NCBI GenBank assembly: GCA_947178235.1
Contig: CAMWXQ010000090.1
Span: 1 to 5,587 of the forward strand
From: an uncultured Muribaculaceae bacterium
Lineage (GTDB): Bacteria; Bacteroidota; Bacteroidia; Bacteroidales; Muribaculaceae
Length of the DNA stretch: 5,587 nt
Reading direction: 5' to 3'
Shown here: positions 1-5,543 of the stretch, piece after piece
Position numbering within the stretch: the stretch's first letter is position 1
Layout of the letters: each line of letters begins with the position of its first letter
Made by a program: the position numbers and the translations under genes
The notes under the pieces: model-generated
Database searches by the model: none
What the model was told of the DNA's origin: nothing
Seen by the model: the letters and a program-made list of their open reading frames with translations, nothing else

Positions 1-563
1 GGACTGGCTGCACAATCAAGGGCTTCAACGAGTTTGAACCCGTCGAAGGCGTCGAGCTCAGTTTCGGCGGCATGGTTTCGGACTTTGTGACGAAGCAGGG
101 CAAGCGCGGCCCCTTCGGGATCCTCAAAATCGAAGACTTCTCGGGCTCGGCTGAGTTCCGTATGTTCGGGCAGACCTTCATCAACTTCCACAACTACGGA
201 GTGCCGGGTACAGCGATTCTCATCTCGGGCGTCTACCGCCGCCGCTTCCGCGACTCGCCCGTCGAATTCGAGATCACAAATGTGCGTCTCCTCGCCGACG
301 TCAAGGGGAATCTTGTCAAGGGAATCACCCTCTCGATGGCTGCCGACGGCTTCACGCCGGGGTTCAAGGACTTCCTCTCGGAGTTCATGCCCGAGAAGCA
401 GCATGAGAACGACGCGGGCACGGGCGAATTGGCGTTCCGAATCTTCGACCCGGCCATCAACCGCTCGCTCAGCCTACGCTCGGCCCGACGTGTCCCCCTC
501 ACACGCCAGTTCATCGAAGCCCTCGAACAACAGGACATCTCCTTTACGGTCGAGAAGGCTTGA
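1..563 (+). CDS. dnaE: DNA polymerase III subunit alpha, C-terminal end (5' partial)
   Basis: This is the 3' end of the replicative polymerase subunit gene; the reading frame enters at base 3 and gives 186 residues before TGA at 561-563. DnaE synthesises DNA in the replisome and binds the clamp and the clamp loader. The visible part contains the C-terminal OB-fold: residues 17-56 of the fragment include FGGMV, then a GPFGILKIEDFSGSAEFRMFG stretch, the usual DnaE pattern in which a beta hairpin leads into 'G-x-L-x-I-E-D-x-S-G'. The last ~75 residues form the short C-terminal region (LAFRIFDPAINRSLSLRS) that in this family follows the OB-fold. The polymerase, PHP and helix-hairpin-helix parts lie upstream of the window. 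There is no terminator after the stop and trxA starts 50 bp later, so the two are probably co-transcribed. The identification is firm because of the IEDFSGS pattern; the catalytic state of the protein cannot be judged from here. Confidence 0.9.
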   Translation, partial: TGCTIKGFNEFEPVEGVELSFGGMVSDFVTKQGKRGPFGILKIEDFSGSAEFRMFGQTFINFHNYGVPGTAILISGVYRRRFRDSPVEFEITNVRLLADVKGNLVKGITLSMAADGFTPGFKDFLSEFMPEKQHENDAGTGELAFRIFDPAINRSLSLRSARRVPLTRQFIEALEQQDISFTVEKA

Positions 564-613
564 ACAACCACAGAAAATAATCAACGTAAAACCAAATAAA
601 CGAGAACATAATC

Positions 614-934
614 ATGACATTCACCGATCAGAACGTCCACGACATCATTGCCTCGGGCCAGCCCGTGGTCATCGACTTCTGGGCCACATGGTGCGCCCCC
701 TGCGTACGTATGTCTCCGATTGTCGAAGAGCTTGCCAAGGAGTACGAGGGCAAGGTTGTCATCGGAAAGTATAACATCGAGGAGGAGAACGACCTCGCCA
801 CCGAGTACCGAATCATGTCGATACCCACAATCCTCTTCTTCAAGAATGGCGAGCAGATCTCCTCGCTCCGTCTCGCCGGCGCACAGCCAAAGGCGACCCT
901 CCAAGAGAAAATCGAGCAGCTCCTCGCGCTCTGA
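614..934 (+). CDS. trxA: Thioredoxin
   Basis: A 106-residue cytoplasmic thioredoxin of standard length, which reduces disulfides in client proteins and is itself recycled by thioredoxin reductase. The active site is W26-C27-A28-P29-C30 within FWATWCAPC; most bacterial TrxA proteins have WCGPC, so Gly is replaced by Ala. The buried acid before it (D21) and the cis-proline (I70-P71-T72) are present, followed by the family's LFFKNGE strand at 74-80. There is no signal peptide or membrane segment, which argues against a TlpA- or ResA-like periplasmic role. The ATG at 614 was chosen because the thioredoxin fold starts there. The leader is A-rich with no clear Shine-Dalgarno sequence, as is normal in Bacteroidetes. 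It lies 50 bp after dnaE and 43 bp before the next gene with no promoter seen, so it is likely part of a shared transcript. Confidence 0.95.
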   Translation: MTFTDQNVHDIIASGQPVVIDFWATWCAPCVRMSPIVEELAKEYEGKVVIGKYNIEEENDLATEYRIMSIPTILFFKNGEQISSLRLAGAQPKATLQEKIEQLLAL

Positions 935-977
935 CGCCCGACACCGAATATTCAACAATCAACCATATAAACCACTC

Positions 978-2660
978 ATGAACCGTCTTATCCCTGTCGC
1001 CCTCATGGGCGGCGCGTTGCTCCTCACAGGTTGCAACAAGAAGATGAACCAGTTTGCCGCAGACTACTTCTCGACCAATCCCAATCCCCTCGAAGTAGTC
1101 GGTACACATGTCCCCGCAGTCGTCACCGGCAATGTCCCCGCCAAGTTCTTCAAGAAGAACGCCGTCGTGACCGTCACCCCCGTGCTCGCCTACGGCTCGC
1201 AGAGCCAGATGGCCCCCTCGGTGACATTCCAGGGCGAGAAAGTGCGCGGCAACAATACCGTCGTATCCTATGAGCGCGGCGGTGTCGTCACCATCCCCGT
1301 CAACTACCTCTACGAGCCCGCCATGCAGCGCTCCGAACTCTATCTGGACTTCAACGTCCAGCAGGGCAACAAGCAGTACGTTCTCCCCCGCGTGAAGGTC
1401 GCCAACGGCATCGTCGCTACCGCCGCCATGGCCGACGCCGCCACCCTCAACCCCGCCGCTTCGGCCGACGCCTTCCAGCGCATCATCAACGAGAAGTACT
1501 CTGCCGATATCCCCTTCCTCATCAACCAGGCCAACCTCCGCAAGAGCGAGCTTGACTCCGACGAGATGCTCCGCCTCAACCGCGACATCCGCACCGCCGC
1601 CGGCGACACCACCCGTGTCATCGAGGAAATCAACATCTCCTCCTACGCCTCGCCCGACGGTGGCCTCGACCTCAACACCCGCCTGGCCGAGAACCGCGAG
1701 AAGAACACCAAGGGCTACATGACCGACCAGCTCAAGAAGGACAAGGTGACCGAATTCGGCGAACTCACCGCACAGTTCACTGCCGAGGACTGGGAAGGCT
1801 TCCAGAAGCTCGTCGCAGCAAGCAACATCCAGGACAAGGAGATCATCCTCAGCGTCCTCTCGATGTACAAGGACCCCGAGGAGCGCGAGCGTGAGATCCG
1901 CAACCTCTCGAGCGTCTTCGACGAACTCGCCGACCAGATTCTCCCTCAGCTCCGCTACTCGCGCATCACCGCCAGCGTGAACGTCATCGGCAAGAGCGAC
2001 GCTCAGCTCAACGAGGCATTCGACAAGGATCCCTCGACCCTCACCGTCGAGGAACTCCTCTACACCGCCACCCTCACCGACGACCTCAACCGCAAGAAGG
2101 CCATCTACAACGCCGTCACCCGCCTCTATCCCAACGACTACCGCGCATACAACAACCTCGGCGACGTCCTCTATCGCCAGGGCGACTATGACGCCGCCAT
2201 GGCAAGCTTCAAGAAGGCTGCCCGCATCAACCCCAACGCTCCCGAGACCCAGATGAACCAGGGCCTCGTCGCACTCGTGAACGATGATTTCAGCGCTGCC
2301 AACACCGCCTTCGGCGCTGCCGCCGGTCTCGAAGACCTCGGCCCCGCCCTCGGCGTTCTCTACTTGAAGAGCGGCGACGTGAAGGGTGCCGTGAAGGCTT
2401 TCGGCAATGACAAGAGCAACAACGCCGCCCTCGCCCAGAGTCTCTCCGGCGACTACGCCAAGGCCAAGAGCACCCTCGCTGCCATCAATGCTCCCGACGC
2501 CACCACCTACTACCTGATGGCTATCCTCGGCGCCCGCACCAACAACGAGCAGATGGTGACCTCCAACCTCCGCCAGGCCGTCAAGCTCAACCCCGAGTAT
2601 GGCCGCACCGCCGCCAACGACCTCGAATTTGCCCGCTACAACATCTCCCGCGCTCTCTGA
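978..2660 (+). CDS. Envelope lipoprotein with OmpA-like domain and TPR repeats
   Basis: A 560-residue protein. The start at 978 is chosen because it begins a lipoprotein signal peptide, MNRLIPVALMGGALLLTGC, with lipobox L16-T-G-C19; the same frame stays open upstream, but only as a shadow of trxA. The residues after Cys19 are N-K-K-M rather than acidic, so there is no obvious surface-export signal and the protein may face the periplasm. Residues ~40-155 look beta-rich. Residues ~210-330 resemble an OmpA-like peptidoglycan-binding domain: I220-S-S-Y-A-S-P-D-G228 followed by N233-T-R-L-A-E-N-R240. R240 fits the conserved Arg, but S225 sits where the diaminopimelate-binding Asp is expected. Residues ~388-455 hold TPRs (YRAYNNLGDVLYRQGDYDAA, then a shorter second unit), and the C-terminus is helical. 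Codon use is extremely C-ending, suggesting high expression. Function is unknown; a wall-associated scaffold is an inference. Confidence 0.85.
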   Translation: MNRLIPVALMGGALLLTGCNKKMNQFAADYFSTNPNPLEVVGTHVPAVVTGNVPAKFFKKNAVVTVTPVLAYGSQSQMAPSVTFQGEKVRGNNTVVSYERGGVVTIPVNYLYEPAMQRSELYLDFNVQQGNKQYVLPRVKVANGIVATAAMADAATLNPAASADAFQRIINEKYSADIPFLINQANLRKSELDSDEMLRLNRDIRTAAGDTTRVIEEINISSYASPDGGLDLNTRLAENREKNTKGYMTDQLKKDKVTEFGELTAQFTAEDWEGFQKLVAASNIQDKEIILSVLSMYKDPEEREREIRNLSSVFDELADQILPQLRYSRITASVNVIGKSDAQLNEAFDKDPSTLTVEELLYTATLTDDLNRKKAIYNAVTRLYPNDYRAYNNLGDVLYRQGDYDAAMASFKKAARINPNAPETQMNQGLVALVNDDFSAANTAFGAAAGLEDLGPALGVLYLKSGDVKGAVKAFGNDKSNNAALAQSLSGDYAKAKSTLAAINAPDATTYYLMAILGARTNNEQMVTSNLRQAVKLNPEYGRTAANDLEFARYNISRAL

Positions 2661-2686
2661 GCCGTTGATCCGATAGACCTATAACT

Positions 2687-2729
2687 GAGCCCCGCGACAC
2701 CTCACGATGGTGTCGCGGGGCTCTCTTTT
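2687..2729 (+). terminator. Intrinsic terminator after the OmpA/TPR lipoprotein gene
   Basis: A perfect 15-bp GC-rich inverted repeat (2687-2701 with 2709-2723, left arm GAGCCCCGCGACACC) with a 7-nt loop, followed by TCTTTT. It lies 26 bp after the stop codon and closes the dnaE-trxA-lipoprotein block. The T-tract is short but the stem is very strong. Confidence 0.87.
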
Positions 2730-2790
2730 GTGGCGGGGCAATTTAGAGCGCATTAGGGCCGTTATTATAACATAATTATGCTGCTGACTT

Positions 2791-3402
2791 ATGACACACA
2801 GATTTATACACATGCTTGCCACCCTGCTGCTTCTCGCCCTCGTGTCCTGTAATGGGCACGATGAGGAGCGCAACTATTATGCGGAGGTGCGCAGCGTCGA
2901 CAAACTCGTGCTCGCACAGATGGCCGTCACCAAGATGGCTACCATTGATGACTTGAAGCTCGAAGAAGCCGATGGTGTCCGACAGGCGGCCATGGCCGTC
3001 GTGGACGCCTTGAAGATCGGCAACCGCAGGGCGGCATACTCCTACTCGACATATCTGCGTGCCTACATCGACCTCTCCGCGCTCACCCCCGAGGACGTTA
3101 GTGTCGACGAACGCAAGCGCACAATCACCCTCACTCTACCCGCCGTACAGACCGAGTACCTCGGGCGAGACATCGCCATGCGCGAGGAGCACTACCGCGT
3201 CACAGGCCTTCGCTCGGCCATCGATGCCGGCGAACGCGCCGCCATCAAGGAGAAGATGAACACCGCACTCCGCAGGGAGGTTGAGGAGAAGCCCTTCTTC
3301 CGCGACAGGCTCGTGGCCGAGGCCCGGGCTAAGGCATCCGCCTACTTCGGCGCTATTCTCGGAGGCGACGGCTATACTGTCAATGTAGAATTCAAAGACT
3401 GA
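2791..3402 (+). CDS. DUF4230-like lipoprotein
   Basis: A 203-residue protein with a lipoprotein signal peptide: MTHRF, a hydrophobic stretch at 9-18, and lipobox L17-V-S-C20. The ATG at 2791 is preferred over the ATG at 2812 because it keeps the basic residues (H3, R4) ahead of the hydrophobic core. After Cys20 comes N-G-H-D24-E25-E26, an acidic run that partly resembles the Bacteroidetes lipoprotein surface-export signal. The rest is soluble: an early strand-rich part, a 'YLRAYIDLSALTPEDVSVD' segment at ~89-107, TLTLP, and a charged helix that contains AIKEK (151-155) and ARAKAS. This layout fits the DUF4230 family as I know it; no reaction is known for it. It is followed after 6 bp by a second protein with the same layout, so the two are very likely translated from one mRNA. 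No convincing TTTG/TAnnTTTG promoter is visible in the 60 bp upstream. Confidence 0.75.
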   Translation: MTHRFIHMLATLLLLALVSCNGHDEERNYYAEVRSVDKLVLAQMAVTKMATIDDLKLEEADGVRQAAMAVVDALKIGNRRAAYSYSTYLRAYIDLSALTPEDVSVDERKRTITLTLPAVQTEYLGRDIAMREEHYRVTGLRSAIDAGERAAIKEKMNTALRREVEEKPFFRDRLVAEARAKASAYFGAILGGDGYTVNVEFKD

Positions 3403-3408
3403 CACTCT

Positions 3409-4023
3409 ATGGCTAAGTTTATCACCATACTGAGGGTTGCCGTGGTGCTCTGCATCCTCGCCATCATAGCCATGACGGCGTATATGTGGAAGACCGCACC
3501 CGAGCCATCCCGCATACGCACCTACTCGGCCAAGGTCTTAGACCTCAGCCCCATGGCCCGCCTGTGTACACTCGACATCTACGAGGACGTGCCTGTCAAG
3601 GGTCGCGTTGGCAAGAAGCATCTTGTAGCCCGCATGACGCTCAACGGCTCCATCACCTTTGATCTCGACAATGTAATTCCCGAGGAGCGCGGCGACACAC
3701 TCCGCGTAACGCTGCCGCCCGAGCGCGTGGAGATTTACGAATCTACCGAACCGGAATCTTACATCGTGATCGACACATGGAACGACGCCCTCTTCGGCTC
3801 GTCGACACTGACCACCTCCCAGGAGAACGCCATCAAGGCCAAGGTTAAGGAAAACTTCTGCAAGAAACTCTACGCCCGCGGCGACATTGCCCGCGCACGC
3901 GCCGAAGCTGTCCGCAACCTCACCGCCATGCTCGCCGGCCTCACAGGCAAAATCGTGATTGTCACCGACCCCACCCCGTGCGGCACCGAAAACTTCATAT
4001 TTGCCCGACCCTCCGAAAAATAG
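3409..4023 (+). CDS. DUF4230-like membrane-anchored protein
   Basis: A 204-residue protein with an uncleaved-looking N-terminal membrane segment (residues ~10-27, VAVVLCILAIIAMTAYMW) preceded by K3 and R9, and a soluble remainder probably outside the cytoplasm. C15 lies inside the hydrophobic core and is not a plausible lipobox cysteine. The soluble part parallels the preceding gene: an N-terminal strand region with LDLSP, a 'NGSITFDLDNVIPEERGDTLRVTLPP' segment, a hydrophilic linker, and a helix with AIKAK (141-145) and ARARAEAV, matching AIKEK and ARAKAS in its neighbour. The similarity is at the level of layout and short motifs, so divergence is old. Like its neighbour it fits DUF4230 and has no known function. 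The stop codon is only 11 bp before the -33 element of the tRNA promoter and no terminator intervenes, so transcripts may run on into the tRNA unit. Confidence 0.72.
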   Translation: MAKFITILRVAVVLCILAIIAMTAYMWKTAPEPSRIRTYSAKVLDLSPMARLCTLDIYEDVPVKGRVGKKHLVARMTLNGSITFDLDNVIPEERGDTLRVTLPPERVEIYESTEPESYIVIDTWNDALFGSSTLTTSQENAIKAKVKENFCKKLYARGDIARARAEAVRNLTAMLAGLTGKIVIVTDPTPCGTENFIFARPSEK

Positions 4024-4034
4024 GCCTTGAAAAA

Positions 4035-4066
4035 TTTGTCGGATTCAAAAATTATCCCTACCTTTG
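4035..4066 (+). promoter_or_regulatory. Bacteroidetes-type promoter of tRNA-Leu
   Basis: The -33 box TTTG (4035-4038) and the -7 box TACCTTTG (4059-4066) are separated by 20 nt. This is an exact match to the Bacteroidetes primary-sigma consensus TTTG-N19-21-TAnnTTTG. Transcription should start about 5-12 nt after the -7 box, giving a leader of roughly 40 nt before the tRNA at 4117. The -7 box overlaps an inverted repeat at 4063-4076. Confidence 0.87.
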
Positions 4067-4076
4067 CACCTGCAAA
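4063..4076. repeat. Inverted repeat overlapping the tRNA promoter -7 box
   Basis: TTTGCA (4063-4068), spacer CC, TGCAAA (4071-4076): a perfect 6-bp inverted repeat that includes the TTTG of the -7 element and the expected start-site region. It could be an initial-transcript hairpin, a protein-binding site, or a common but accidental feature of stable-RNA promoters in this phylum. A weaker 4-bp GCCG/CGGC hairpin follows at 4077-4091. Confidence 0.4.
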
Positions 4077-4116
4077 GCCGCTAAAAACGGCCATTGCAGA
4101 CATACATTGAATAATT

Positions 4117-4197
4117 GCCCAGGTGGCGGAATGGTAGACGCGCTCGTTTCAGGTGCGAGTGCTGCGAGGCGTGCAGGTTCGAGTCCTGTTCTGGGCA
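4117..4197 (+). tRNA. tRNA-Leu (anticodon CAG)
   Basis: A class II tRNA of 81 nt that folds completely. The acceptor stem is GCCCAGG (4117-4123) with TCTGGGC (4190-4196), with a G-T pair at the inner end and A4197 as discriminator. The D stem is 4126-4128 with 4139-4141. The anticodon stem is 4143-4147 with 4155-4159, with loop TTCAGGT and anticodon CAG at 4150-4152, which reads CUG. The variable arm (4160-4172) is compact for leucine. The T arm is 4173-4177 with 4185-4189 and loop TTCGAGT. The CCA end is not encoded (the next bases are CTG), so it is added by the nucleotidyltransferase. The 3' ends of tRNA-Leu genes are known integration targets of some Bacteroides elements, such as NBU1, which matters for the foreign-looking DNA just downstream. 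Confidence 0.97.
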
Positions 4198-4204
4198 CTG
4201 ACGA

Positions 4205-4243
4205 AGCGAGATAAACCGTTGAAATTACAATGGTTATCTCGCT
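4205..4243 (+). terminator. Intrinsic terminator of the tRNA-Leu unit
   Basis: A long hairpin starting 8 nt after the tRNA: AGCGAGATA(A)ACC at 4205-4217 pairs with GGTTATCTCGCT at 4232-4243 with one bulged A. The stem continues inward through a G-T and three Watson-Crick pairs to a 6-nt loop (4222-4227). It is followed by AATCTTTATT, a modest T-rich tail. It may also end read-through transcripts from the two DUF4230-like genes, which have no terminator of their own. It marks the last base-pairs of normal core composition before the AT-rich part. Confidence 0.8.
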
Positions 4244-4268
4244 AATCTTTATTCAATTTGTGAATTAT

Positions 4269-4304
4269 TTGCAATTGCTAAATTTTTAGCTCAACAAATT
4301 GCAA
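4269..4304. repeat. Nested AT-rich inverted repeat
   Basis: TTGCAATT (4269-4276) is the reverse complement of AATTGCAA (4297-4304). Immediately inside, GCTAAA (4277-4282) pairs with TTTAGC (4285-4290). Together they make a 14-bp hairpin with a 2-nt loop and a one-sided 6-nt bulge (4291-4296). It is not followed by a T-tract on the plus strand, so it is not a standard terminator in that direction. Confidence 0.4.
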
Positions 4305-4392
4305 GTTGATATGTAAATGCAGAAATTGAAAAAGTTAACCTGAATTCTACTTTTTATTTGTTTTCATAATTTGCTATACGCAATCAATAATT

Positions 4393-4459
4393 ACGTTCCT
4401 TAATGAACGTGCTATTTAGTCCTGATTTTGAAATCAGAGGGGTAAGGGTGTAACTCCTC
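4393..4459 (-). repeat. Cluster of three hairpins downstream of the AbiH-like gene
   Basis: Read in the direction of the minus-strand gene, three hairpins follow its stop codon. The first is 4437-4459 (GAGGGGT with ACTCCTC, 7 bp with one G-T pair, 17 nt after the stop). The second is 4422-4437 (CTGATTT with AAATCAG). The third is 4393-4410 (ACGTTC with GAACGT, 6-nt loop) followed by a short AT-rich run. They could serve as a terminator region for the gene, or be a structured or recombination-related element. None has the strong T-tract of a classical terminator. Confidence 0.4.
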
Positions 4460-4475
4460 ATGAAAACTATATAAA

Positions 4476-5534
4476 TTACGGAATATCAATTTGAATATCA
4501 TTCCACTCATGTAGCCAAATGGCAATTCTGTCATTCTCAAACTTTGCGGGATGTCTTTTGTCAGAGGGATTTGTAAGAAGAATATTAAAATCGCAATGAG
4601 CCTTTAATTCCATTATAGAAATGTCCATTTGGAAAAACTGTCGATAAATTTCTCGTAGGGAGTTTTCATTATATGTACATATGACAATATGCTTCTTTTG
4701 TTTATCGTATGTTCCCCTAATTATTGACTTAAAGAAGTCAACAAAATATACGCTGTCAATGGATCCAAAAGAAAGACCAAAGAAAAAGATAATTTGAGAA
4801 CTCCGTAGAGTATCTATAACTTGATGAGAACAATAATGTACGTCCCAACTTTTGAATAAAAAATCATATTCTTTTCTTACGTTTTTGTCTTCATTTATAC
4901 CAAGTATAATATGTTCATCTAATAGAGAGCCGTGAACGTGCTGTATCTTGTTGGGATTAATATGGATTTTTTTCATGTTACCTTCACACTTTTCCAATAA
5001 GGATTGGATGTTGGTATAGTTGAATGTTATAATATTGGGATCAGCTTTTGCACGGACGCATACTTCGTACATTAGCTGATAAGCGGCTGATTTACTGGCA
5101 TGCATATATCGCATTTTCCCCCATTCTTTTACCTCATGGATAAGATATAGCATTAGTCCACGTCTTATTTCTTCAAAATACTTTTGGTCGCGTGAAACGG
5201 ATTGCTTATAGTCTATGCGATATTGAATTTCTATTGGAGATTGATGCTCAGCGTGTTTCTTCAATTCATCCTCTAGGTCAAACCATGTTGACTGTTCATT
5301 CAGTCTATTTGAGACACTATGCGATAGGAATTCTCCATTTAATCTTTTATACAGTTGATCTTCTTCTGAACAGGTATGCTGAACGGGCCAAAAAACCTTC
5401 ATGCCATATTCGTCAAAACAATTAAAATAGTCCGTATACCTTGACCTAAGACCTAAACTTAAATCAAAACCATTCCCAACGAAAATTGTAGTTTGGGGGA
5501 ATAATGGATTTGTGTCAAAGTGTGGAGTTGCCAT
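4476..5534 (-). CDS. AbiH-like abortive-infection protein
   Basis: An intact 352-residue protein on the minus strand that matches the layout of the AbiH family (phage abortive infection, first described in Lactococcus). The N-terminus has the family signature FVGNGFDLSLGLRSRYTDYF at 18-37, a Rossmann-like nucleotide-binding loop. W84-F-D-L-E-D follows, then FNYTN (171-175), HVHGS (199-203) and FFFGLSFGSIDS (250-261). Most relatives have GHS where this protein has G253-L254-S255. No signal peptide or membrane segment is seen, so it should be cytosolic. The start is secure: GNGFD begins at residue 20, and an in-frame TAA lies at 5556-5558 just upstream. Codon use is A/T-ending and the gene is far more AT-rich than the core genes to the left, a sign of horizontal transfer. 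It has no partner gene on its left; anything upstream of it lies outside the window. AbiH is reported to act alone. The mechanism is unknown; a SIR2-like NADase role is inferred. Confidence 0.82.
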   Translation of the reverse strand: MATPHFDTNPLFPQTTIFVGNGFDLSLGLRSRYTDYFNCFDEYGMKVFWPVQHTCSEEDQLYKRLNGEFLSHSVSNRLNEQSTWFDLEDELKKHAEHQSPIEIQYRIDYKQSVSRDQKYFEEIRRGLMLYLIHEVKEWGKMRYMHASKSAAYQLMYEVCVRAKADPNIITFNYTNIQSLLEKCEGNMKKIHINPNKIQHVHGSLLDEHIILGINEDKNVRKEYDFLFKSWDVHYCSHQVIDTLRSSQIIFFFGLSFGSIDSVYFVDFFKSIIRGTYDKQKKHIVICTYNENSLREIYRQFFQMDISIMELKAHCDFNILLTNPSDKRHPAKFENDRIAIWLHEWNDIQIDIP

Positions 5535-5543
5535 TGGAATAAC

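Larger units (their letters stand above)
4244..4475. other. AT-rich intergenic region with several inverted repeats
   Basis: No credible gene is seen in these 232 bp; the longest small frames on the plus strand are an 8-codon and a 16-codon peptide with no family resemblance. Base composition drops sharply compared with everything to the left. The stretch holds a nested inverted repeat (4269-4304) and three closely packed hairpins (4393-4459), described separately. It lies between convergent transcription units, the tRNA on the plus strand and the AbiH-like gene on the minus strand, so transcript termination is the simplest role for the hairpins. Confidence 0.6.

Noticed and set aside
581..958. 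Minus-strand frame of 125 codons opposite trxA
   Set aside because: It is the mirror of a conserved thioredoxin gene in GC-rich DNA, with no family resemblance of its own.
648..977. Upstream extension of the OmpA/TPR reading frame into trxA
   Set aside because: The frame is open but overlaps trxA in another frame, gives a Ser/Arg-rich low-complexity protein, and would bury the clear lipoprotein signal peptide that begins at 978.
2731..2790. A promoter for the DUF4230-like pair
   Set aside because: TTTG at 2727-2730 has no TAnnTTTG partner at 19-21 nt, and the TATAA-like run near 2766 matches poorly, so no promoter is called.
3978..4214. A 78-codon frame running across the tRNA
   Set aside because: It crosses the promoter and the tRNA; its GGGMVDAL...GSSPVLG translation is the well-known artefact of translating a tRNA gene.
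4403..4453. A 16-residue peptide frame (MNVLFSPDFEIRGVRV)
   Set aside because: It is too short, has no ribosome-binding context, lies over the hairpin cluster, and matches no family I know.
4421..4459. A tRNA-Ser-like fold (TTTTGAAA loop plus a second arm)
   Set aside because: The loop is 6 nt rather than 7 with a 5-bp stem, and there is no TTCGA T-loop and no acceptor stem.
5192..5425. Plus-strand frame of 77 codons within the AbiH-like gene
   Set aside because: It lies opposite a complete gene with recognisable motifs and shows no domain or ribosome-binding context.
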